Shown: positions 1 through 5,274 of the stretch, in pieces | Layout: every line of letters starts with the position of its first letter | Position numbering within the stretch: position 1 is the stretch's first letter | NCBI GenBank assembly: GCA_003557805.1 | Contig: PWNY01000042.1 | Location: 1 to 16,219 of the forward strand | Direction: 5' to 3' | DNA length: 16,219 nt | DNA from: Bacteroidales bacterium | Lineage (GTDB): Bacteria; Bacteroidota; Bacteroidia; Bacteroidales; UBA7960 | The notes under the pieces: generated by a model | The model's input: the letters and a program-made list of their open reading frames with translations, nothing else | The model's database searches: none | What the model was told of the DNA's origin: nothing | Position numbers and translations under genes: made by a program

Positions 1-1463
1 GAGCAAATAAAAGGAACCTTGTTCTTAGATTTTTGGGTGAGTCATTTATAGTTGTTGCTCTTTCAATGGCAGTTGGTATTGCCATAGTGGAACTGGTCTT
101 TCCCTGGTTTTCCGATTTTGCCGGAAAGGATATCGGTTTATTCAGCATGCCATTCACCCTGTTGGTGATCTTTTTGGCAGCACTGTTGCTAATAGTTACC
201 GTTTTATCGGGAGTATATCCGGCATTTATAATTTCGAGGTTCCGGCCTGCCGTAGTGTTAAAAGGTTCTGCCGCAATTATCAGCAGGCAGCTGCAGGGAA
301 GGTCGGGGCCTGGGTTCAGGTTCCGGCAACTGCTTATTATCTTCCAGTTTGCCATATCCACGGGTTTGATCATAAGCAGCCTGATAATGTTCAACCAGAC
401 ACGGCATGCACTTAGGCACAGCGGCTTTGAAAAAGAGTCCCTTGTCGTGCTTAAAAACTATTCTGATGATCGTATAACCCATAGATACCATTCAATCCGT
501 GCAGAGCTGGAACAATACCCCTTTATCACCAGTGTTAGTGCGGGAACCCATGTTCCAACGCAGAGCCTCGGCTTTATGACCCGCCTGTGGGAGCCCCACC
601 TTTCTATTGAGGAAAGCAGTCTTGTATATCTGACCTATGTGGACTTCGGCTATTTTGAGACTCTCGGTGCAACCCTTTCATCCGGCCGCTTTTATGATAA
701 AAGGAATGCTGCCGACAGCACGGAGGCGGTAATATTGAACAGGACAGCTGCAAACGATCTGGGCATAATGGAGGCGGACGGGAGGCTCCTGACCGGTTTC
801 GGGGATGGATCCCCAAAAAAGCTTATTGGAATTGTTGAAGACATTCACTTTAGAAGTGTGCTTGAAAAGGTAAATCCCAAGGCTTTCTTCGTAAGGTTTA
901 CACATCATTATCAGCCCCCTGCCTCATATCAGATACTGGTAAGGTACGATACGGAAAACCTGTCAGAGCTTACCGGTGTAATAGAGTCGGTATGGCAGCG
1001 AAATGCCCCCGAAGGGGAGCCAGCTGACATTGTTTTCATGGACTCCCATTACAGGAATCTCTACAGGCACGAACTTCAGACAGGAAGGGTGGCGCTGGTG
1101 TTCACCTTTCTGGCGATATTAATTGCCGCACTTGGTTTGCTGGGTACTACAGTATATGTTATGGAGGCAAGGAAGAAGGAGTTTGGTATCAGGCAGGTGC
1201 TGGGGGCCACCGCCCTGCGTTTGTCTTCAATGATCTCCAGGGAGTTTTCCTTGCTTATACTGGTTGCAAACATCATTGCCTGGCCGCTGACCTTCTATTT
1301 GATGACAAGGTGGCTGGACCAGTTTTCCTACAGGGCGGAAATGAGTTTATGGGTGTTTTTGCTCGCCGGGTTGACAAGTTTGCTGCTTGCCCTCTCTATA
1401 GTCAATAGCCTGGTACTCAGACAGACCAGCCAAAACCCGGTTGAGGCATTAAAATATGAGTAA
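1..1463 (+). CDS. ABC transporter permease, MacB/FtsX family (C-terminal part)
   Basis: This is an inner-membrane permease subunit of the MacB/FtsX type, which moves substrates or transmits mechanical force driven by a separate ATPase. The 5' end lies outside the window: the frame is open from base 3, so the TTG at 33 is only the first start-like codon and not the true start. About 487 residues are visible, against roughly 780-800 for the two-FtsX-domain permeases common in Bacteroidota. Visible in order are the last helices of a first FtsX domain (about bases 40-235), a large periplasmic MacB-like core (about 340-1060), and a second FtsX domain with three hydrophobic helices (about 1094-1160, 1250-1305, 1350-1412). 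The signature KEFGIRQVLGAT precedes the second of these helices, and the end NPVEALKYE is typical of the family. No ATPase gene is visible. The substrate cannot be inferred. Confidence 0.92.
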   Translation, partial: ANKRNLVLRFLGESFIVVALSMAVGIAIVELVFPWFSDFAGKDIGLFSMPFTLLVIFLAALLLIVTVLSGVYPAFIISRFRPAVVLKGSAAIISRQLQGRSGPGFRFRQLLIIFQFAISTGLIISSLIMFNQTRHALRHSGFEKESLVVLKNYSDDRITHRYHSIRAELEQYPFITSVSAGTHVPTQSLGFMTRLWEPHLSIEESSLVYLTYVDFGYFETLGATLSSGRFYDKRNAADSTEAVILNRTAANDLGIMEADGRLLTGFGDGSPKKLIGIVEDIHFRSVLEKVNPKAFFVRFTHHYQPPASYQILVRYDTENLSELTGVIESVWQRNAPEGEPADIVFMDSHYRNLYRHELQTGRVALVFTFLAILIAALGLLGTTVYVMEARKKEFGIRQVLGATALRLSSMISREFSLLILVANIIAWPLTFYLMTRWLDQFSYRAEMSLWVFLLAGLTSLLLALSIVNSLVLRQTSQNPVEALKYE

Positions 1464-1510
1464 AAAATCTTTTCGCTCATCTGTGGCGATACACGCCCAT
1501 TAAATAAAAA

Positions 1511-1578
1511 ATTTTAACCATAGATATTAATAATATTAATATTTTTACACACAAATAATGCTTAACTATGGTTAAAAT
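1511..1578. repeat. Nested inverted repeat upstream of the first paralogous secreted protein
   Basis: A perfect 13-bp inverted repeat, ATTTTAACCATAG at 1511-1523 and CTATGGTTAAAAT at 1566-1578, encloses 42 bp. Directly inside the left arm is a second perfect palindrome: ATATTAATA (1524-1532), a central A, and TATTAATAT (1534-1542). The right outer arm ends 8 bp before the ATG at 1587. I see no TAnnTTTG box here. It may be an operator, an mRNA leader structure, or a terminator-like structure after the permease gene. The role is inference; the symmetry is directly visible. Confidence 0.7.
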
Positions 1579-1586
1579 AAATAAAA

Positions 1587-2417
1587 ATGAAAAAACTTGT
1601 TACCTTGACTCTCCTGGTTTTTGGGATTACTGTTCTGAGCGCACAGCACCTTCATACAGATACAGAGGGTATACCGCTTCCTGAACTTGAATGCCCTGAA
1701 AATTTTGTTTATTGTTTTACAGACTACGATTATTTTGAACTTGGTCCTGCCGACGATTTTTTTGGCCAGGGTTTTGAACTGGCAACACGGTTTCCTGCCG
1801 GCTCTTTTTCCCAGGTACGGTTCTGGGGTTTGTTTTTTAGCAGGATTTTTGTAAAAACCGACGCCCCCCCCGTTGCGGACTTCAGGGTTAATATTTATAA
1901 CAGTGGTGTTGACGGGCCGGGAGAACTAATGGCATCTTTCACCTTTGAAAACAGAGAAGCGGATCATGCAGAACCATTTCAGGTTTCTGATTTAAAAGGA
2001 TCTGATGAGCTTTCTGCTTTCTTTTGTATGTATGACCTGAATCTGCCGGAAACTGTACATTTGGACGATGGGGGATACATAAGCGTTACCAGGATAAACA
2101 ATTACCAGGACAGGAAAGATGATGCTGACGAGAATTTCATATTTGTGTCTGTTGGTGAATTTGATGAAAAGCATGCGAGTTCAGGTGAAAGCTTTACCAT
2201 AAATTGGGATGTTTTGTCAGAAGTCAAAAGAATGGATAGCCATCATGACCAGCTTTTACCCATTAATAAAAATGATTCAGATGGCTGGGAGGCTGCGCCT
2301 TTTAAACCGTTTTTTGCATTGCATAATCCTCAAGCGGTTCCGGTTGGAAACATGGCAATCTATTTTGTAATGTTTCTGATTGCGGGATTTTCTGTTTTCT
2401 ATCTCATCCGTAAATGA
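1587..2417 (+). CDS. Secreted protein with exosortase-like C-terminal sorting tail (paralog A)
   Basis: No named family is recognised. The 276-residue protein has a Sec signal peptide (about residues 1-20, ending LSAQ) and a probable beta-sandwich ectodomain. Key shared segments are LGPADDFFG (about 52-60) and DFRVNIY followed by GPGEL, a pattern seen in choice-of-anchor-type ectodomains of sorted surface proteins. The last 25 residues start with a VPVG motif, continue as one hydrophobic helix, and end in Ile-Arg-Lys. This motif/helix/basic layout is that of exosortase-recognised (PEP-CTERM, IPTL-CTERM) signals. The next gene is a clear paralog of the same length. No exosortase gene is present in the window, so enzymatic sorting is inference; a simple C-terminal membrane anchor is the alternative. 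The ATG at 1587 follows an A-rich stretch and starts directly with the signal peptide. Confidence 0.85.
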   Translation: MKKLVTLTLLVFGITVLSAQHLHTDTEGIPLPELECPENFVYCFTDYDYFELGPADDFFGQGFELATRFPAGSFSQVRFWGLFFSRIFVKTDAPPVADFRVNIYNSGVDGPGELMASFTFENREADHAEPFQVSDLKGSDELSAFFCMYDLNLPETVHLDDGGYISVTRINNYQDRKDDADENFIFVSVGEFDEKHASSGESFTINWDVLSEVKRMDSHHDQLLPINKNDSDGWEAAPFKPFFALHNPQAVPVGNMAIYFVMFLIAGFSVFYLIRK

Positions 2418-2467
2418 GTTTAGTTTAGGCCAATGATTGTTCTGCAGGTTTCGCAGCCTGCCAAACC

Positions 2468-2493
2468 TTTGCTTTTATTCGATTTTATGTTTG
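2468..2493 (+). promoter_or_regulatory. Possible Bacteroidota-type promoter before paralog B
   Basis: TATGTTTG at 2486-2493 matches the Bacteroidota -7 consensus TAnnTTTG exactly, and a TTTG lies at 2468-2471. The 14-bp gap is shorter than the usual 17-23, which lowers confidence. Transcription would start near 2500 and leave a leader of about 115 nt. That leader contains an 8-bp inverted repeat (TTAAGTTA at 2554-2561, TAACTTAA at 2585-2592). Confidence 0.35.
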
Positions 2494-2616
2494 TCCACAT
2501 TTGCGTAAATCCAGTCATTATGTTTTTTAAGAAGTCTGTTTGTATATGATAATTTAAGTTATGCAGTAAACTCCGCAACTATTTTAACTTAATAACCTAT
2601 TTAACTATTTATAAAA

Positions 2617-3441
2617 ATGAAAAAAAAGACTACCCTGATTATTTTGATTTTCTGCCTTGGCCTTATTGGTTGGCAGAAGCCGCTTTTTGCAGCACCTGAA
2701 CTACCATTTGTTTTTGATTGCTCTTTTGATGAGCCGATATGCTTTATTACAGAAGATCAGGATCTGGCACTTGGTCCGGCCGATGATTTATTTGGTCTTG
2801 GTGAGGATTTTGAATTGATTACAAAGTTTTCATTCGAAGGTCCCGTATCCAGGGTAAGATTCATTGGTGCCTTTTTACCCTTGCCTATTAAATCCAGCAC
2901 ACCCCCTGCTGCAGATTTCAGGGTTAACATTTATGAAAGTGGTGAAAACGGGCCGGGAGAGCTGAAGGCATCATTCAGAATTAATGATAAAGAAGCAGAT
3001 GATTTTATAGATATAACTGAAAACGATAGTGGTCTCAGCTTTTTATGTCTGTATGATCTGGAACTTCCAGGGGTAGTTGATATTAACGGTGAAGCCTACA
3101 TAGGCATAACCAGGATCAATAATGTTCAGGTTACAAAGGACCTTGAAAACGAATTTCTTTTCAGGATTTTTGGAATATATTATGAATCATATGAAGATTC
3201 TTATATTAAAAACTTCCTGGCTGGTCAGATACGGAAAAATGACACAAGCCTGTCTGAACAACTCCCCCAATTTTCATCATCTGCCAGTAAAGACGCAAAC
3301 AACTGGGAAGTAATTCCTTTTATGCCCCAAATGGATTTTTACGGTCCTGCCCCTGTTCCTTTAGGCAGTATTGCTGTTTATATAGCAATGTTGCTTGTTT
3401 CAGGGTTTTCAGCCTTCTTGATAAGGAAGAAAAGATTTTGA
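2617..3441 (+). CDS. Secreted protein with exosortase-like C-terminal sorting tail (paralog B)
   Basis: No named family is recognised, but this is a tandem paralog of the preceding gene (274 versus 276 residues). Shared segments run in the same order: LGPADD plus a Phe-Gly, APPxADFRVNIY-like and PPAADFRVNIYESG, GPGEL with ASF, a CLYDLELP-like strand, and TRINN. The signal peptide covers about residues 1-26 (ending LFAA). The tail starts with PVPLG, runs through one hydrophobic helix, and ends in IRKKRF. As in paralog A, this is the motif/helix/basic layout of exosortase-type sorting signals. The conserved core and tail against divergent linkers (about residues 190-235) suggest an older duplication with both copies under selection. 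An intergenic gap of 199 bp with its own promoter-like box suggests separate transcription. The function is unknown. Confidence 0.85.
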   Translation: MKKKTTLIILIFCLGLIGWQKPLFAAPELPFVFDCSFDEPICFITEDQDLALGPADDLFGLGEDFELITKFSFEGPVSRVRFIGAFLPLPIKSSTPPAADFRVNIYESGENGPGELKASFRINDKEADDFIDITENDSGLSFLCLYDLELPGVVDINGEAYIGITRINNVQVTKDLENEFLFRIFGIYYESYEDSYIKNFLAGQIRKNDTSLSEQLPQFSSSASKDANNWEVIPFMPQMDFYGPAPVPLGSIAVYIAMLLVSGFSAFLIRKKRF

Positions 3442-3489
3442 TATTATTTAGCCCGGGCTGAAAGTTGCTAATGGGGACTTCATAAAAAC

Positions 3490-3531
3490 CACTTTCAGGA
3501 ACCTGAAGGTGCTTCTTCTGTTTGTCTTTTT
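3490..3531 (+). terminator. Probable terminator after paralog B
   Basis: CACTTTCAGG at 3490-3499 pairs with CCTGAAGGTG at 3502-3511 (one T-G wobble) to form a strong hairpin with a very tight loop. A T-rich run ending in six T (3526-3531) follows after a short interruption. It lies about 50 bp after the stop of paralog B. The U-run is not immediately adjacent, so efficiency is uncertain. Confidence 0.45.
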
Positions 3532-3785
3532 AATAAGGGTTTAAATTAGTTTTTTACTGGTGTTGATCTTATCAGTATTTGGCGAAATGGGCTCTGTTGC
3601 TAAAGGCACATCAGGTCAATTCCAATTGGATACTTCCACGCCTGTGCCTGTTTTGTGCTTCTATCAAAGTTTCTGCCTGGCAGACAATGAATCGTTTGGA
3701 AAATTCCACCTTTTTGTAGCTGCAAGCCGTTGTGGTGCATAATAGACCGCAACTCCCACGCAGTTTTTGGGCAAATAAGTTGCTA

Positions 3786-3810
3786 TTTGTTATCTTTTAA
3801 GATAACTTTG
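3786..3810 (+). promoter_or_regulatory. Promoter and overlapping palindromic operator of the higBA-like pair
   Basis: TAACTTTG at 3803-3810 matches the Bacteroidota -7 box TAnnTTTG, and TTTG at 3786-3789 could be the upstream element, though the 13-bp spacing is short. A perfect 8-bp inverted repeat, GTTATCTT (3789-3796) and AAGATAAC (3799-3806) around TT, occupies the gap and overlaps the -7 box. This position suits an autorepressor site for the XRE-family antitoxin. The -7 box ends only 4 bp before the toxin ATG, so the transcript would be leaderless or nearly so. Confidence 0.55.
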
Positions 3811-3814
3811 TGGT

Positions 3815-4171
3815 ATGGGGAGAGAGATAATTTTTTACGAAGACCATTTCCTTGATTTCTATGCACCGCTTCAGGATAAGGTGAAATTGAAAATCAAGTA
3901 TGTACTGGAACTAATAAAGCAGGTAGAAAAAGTTCCTGCAAAGTTCTTATCCCCAATTACAGGTTACGAAGGGCTTTACGAAGTGCGGACAGAATTTGAA
4001 TCCAATATTTACCGGATTTTCTGTTGTTTTGACAAGGGAAATCTCATTGTTTTGTTCAACGGAATTCAGAAAAAAACACAGAAAACACCAAAAAAGGAGA
4101 TTGATAAAGCAATGCGCCTGAAACAAGAGTATTTTGAATCTAAAAAAACAAAAAGCAATGACAGACTATAA
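3815..4171 (+). CDS. HigB/Gp49-like toxin of a type II toxin-antitoxin system
   Basis: This 118-residue protein is typical in length for the RelE/HigB-related Gp49-like toxins (phage-derived Gp49-like / HigB family). Members cleave mRNA, often at the ribosome, and are held inactive by their antitoxin. Family-typical features are the opening REIIFYEDHFLDF, the helix around residues 20-45 with VEKVPAKF, the segment GLYEVRTEFESNIYRIFCCFD (about 51-71, with the basic and aromatic residues expected near the active face), NLIVLFNGIQKKTQKTP (about 75-91), and a lysine-rich last helix. The ATG at 3815 is chosen because family members start at this point. The antitoxin start overlaps the toxin end by 14 bp, and the toxin-first order is the higBA arrangement. 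The call is secure at family level; the actual mRNA target is unknown. Confidence 0.9.
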   Translation: MGREIIFYEDHFLDFYAPLQDKVKLKIKYVLELIKQVEKVPAKFLSPITGYEGLYEVRTEFESNIYRIFCCFDKGNLIVLFNGIQKKTQKTPKKEIDKAMRLKQEYFESKKTKSNDRL

Positions 4172-4457
4172 GGGAATAAAGACTTTCGATGAGTTGATAG
4201 AGAAAGAACACGGGAAAATCGGCACTGATAACCGAAATGAATATGAAGAGAATGCAACACTTTTTATAGTGAGTGAAATGCTTAAGCAAGCACGGAAAGA
4301 ATTAAAGTTAACCCAGGAACAATTGGCAGAAAAGGCAGGAACTAAAAAGAGTTACATTTCAAGAATTGAGAATGCCCGTGGTAATATTCAATTATCAACA
4401 TTAATTAGAATTTTCGAGAAAGGATTAAACAAGAAAATTGGACTTACATTTCTGTAG
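4158..4457 (+). CDS. HigA-like antitoxin, XRE-family helix-turn-helix
   Basis: This 99-residue protein has a helix-turn-helix of the Xre/Cro type at about residues 43-90, with LKQARKELKLTQEQLAEKAG, then the recognition helix KKSYISRIENARGNIQ and LSTLIRIFEKGL. The N-terminal part (about 1-40, Lys/Glu-rich) probably wraps the toxin. The ATG at 4158 is preferred over the in-frame TTG at 4134 because it starts right after an A-rich stretch and gives the usual size and overlap with the toxin gene. By family precedent it binds the HigB-like toxin and represses its own operon. The palindrome at 3789-3806 is the natural operator candidate. It ends with TAG, which shows TAG is used as a stop here. Confidence 0.9.
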   Translation: MTDYKGIKTFDELIEKEHGKIGTDNRNEYEENATLFIVSEMLKQARKELKLTQEQLAEKAGTKKSYISRIENARGNIQLSTLIRIFEKGLNKKIGLTFL

Positions 4458-4461
4458 GACA

Positions 4462-4738
4462 ATGAATAACTCGCCAGAATATAAAGGAACACCCTATGCA
4501 TTTTGCGTGGCACTTCACAGTTTTTCGATGTCTTTTTTGGCACTAAAAACCAACGGCGGGCATGTTACCTGCTGAAAGAAGAATGTTTGAGGCTGTCAAG
4601 AGCCCGCCTGGCAGCACATTCTACTTCATTGATTTACCGGGTTACACCTCCAGGCCGGTATTCAGCCTCGTGCTGTTTGTACACACGGGCCAGTTAAACG
4701 ACAGCCGGCTCAAGGCAGGGGAGATCATCGATTTTTAG
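4462..4738 (+). pseudogene. Frameshifted relic, possibly a GldM C-terminal-like domain
   Basis: Two overlapping open frames together read as one protein-like segment. The first (ATG at 4462 to TGA at 4573-4575) contains SFSMSFLALKTNGG. The second, one frame over (open from about 4547 to TAG at 4736-4738), contains AVKSPPGSTFYFIDL and FSLVLFVHTG. The combined order (SFxMS strand, short linker, amphipathic helix, GSxxYFxDI strand, then a hydrophobic strand) resembles the beta domain at the C terminus of GldM and related Bacteroidota surface proteins. I make that comparison from memory of the family, so identity is weak. The break itself is visible: neither half has a signal peptide or a complete domain. 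It begins right after the antitoxin stop. Confidence 0.35.
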
Positions 4739-4844
4739 TATAAAGAGGTGCAACTGAATTTCTTGTAATATAAAAAACCCAGTAAACAACTGGCAAGCTA
4801 GGCCATCAGTAAACAGTTTGGCTGCCTGGGCTAAAACATATTGA

Positions 4845-5132
4845 TTGCCTGAGCTGGGATACTTTCCGCGAGTGAATAGATTTGAAAAAAACGTGGAGAA
4901 CTACCGCTTGTTTTATTGACACTATCCGGAGATGGTATAGGTTGAATGCATTTATCTGAGGTATGACAACTGCAAATGGCCTAAAAGCAAAGATATTCAA
5001 CATACAGGCAAGCCCCTGGACAGGTTGCCAAAGGAGCAAAAAAGCGTTCAGCAATCTATTCCTCGTGAAAAAACGAACCAATTGTCAAAATTTGCTACAC
5101 GCGGAGGATCAGGTGTTTGCAGACCCGAATAA
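4845..5132 (+). pseudogene. Decayed open frame of unknown family
   Basis: A single reading frame from 4845 to the TAA at 5130-5132 is protein-like but carries stops at 4917 (TGA) and 4938 (TAG). It includes RFEKNVENYRLFY before the first stop, then CIYLRYDNCKWPKSKDIQ, GKPLDRLPKEQK and FATRGGSG. The composition (charged, Trp/Cys/Tyr present, plausible codons) is coding-like, but I do not recognise the family. A transposase or accessory-gene remnant is possible and unproven. No intact start or promoter is seen. Confidence 0.3.
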
Positions 5133-5274
5133 ACAACAAACTATAGCTTGCAGGCAATCATTTGCCCGGATAATAACTCCAGGTCAGTTATTATGGATTA
5201 ATTATCTTATGTTGTGAACTTTGTTTAGAACCACTCAACAATAACAATATAAACCATACGGGTATGACAACTAT

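Larger units (their letters stand above)
3442..3814. other. Intergenic stretch before the toxin-antitoxin pair
   Basis: No gene is supported in these 373 bases. They hold the hairpin at 3490-3511, a weak 7-bp hairpin (GTTGTGG ... CCGCAAC, about 3730-3755), and the promoter/operator of the toxin-antitoxin pair at the right end. A 60-codon open frame at 3560-3742 starts with a non-ATG codon and shows no recognisable domain or signal. Confidence 0.6.
4458..5274. other. Gene-free stretch between higA-like and the minus-strand operon
   Basis: No intact gene is supported in these 817 bases. They hold two broken coding relics (4462-4738 and 4845-5132) and, from about 5133 to 5274, AT-rich sequence where I see no gene, strong hairpin or promoter. 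The minus-strand operon ends at 5275, so its transcripts terminate into this stretch. I could not pick out a convincing terminator. Confidence 0.6.

Noticed and set aside
1511..1578. Invertible (phase-variable) promoter flanked by inverted repeats
   Set aside because: The enclosed segment is only 42 bp, has no TAnnTTTG box in either direction, and no invertase gene is nearby.
3560..3742. 60-codon open frame between paralog B and the toxin gene
   Set aside because: It has a non-ATG start, no signal or domain, low-complexity-free but unremarkable composition, and lies in an intergenic region.
3700..3814. Integron attC-like site next to the toxin-antitoxin cassette
   Set aside because: Core-site sequences GTTRRRY and RYYYAAC are not present in a proper arrangement; only a weak 7-bp hairpin is seen.
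4963..5217. 84-codon open frame beginning MTTANGLKAK on the + strand
   Set aside because: It lies in a different frame over the better protein-like decayed frame (4845-5132) and shows no recognisable features.
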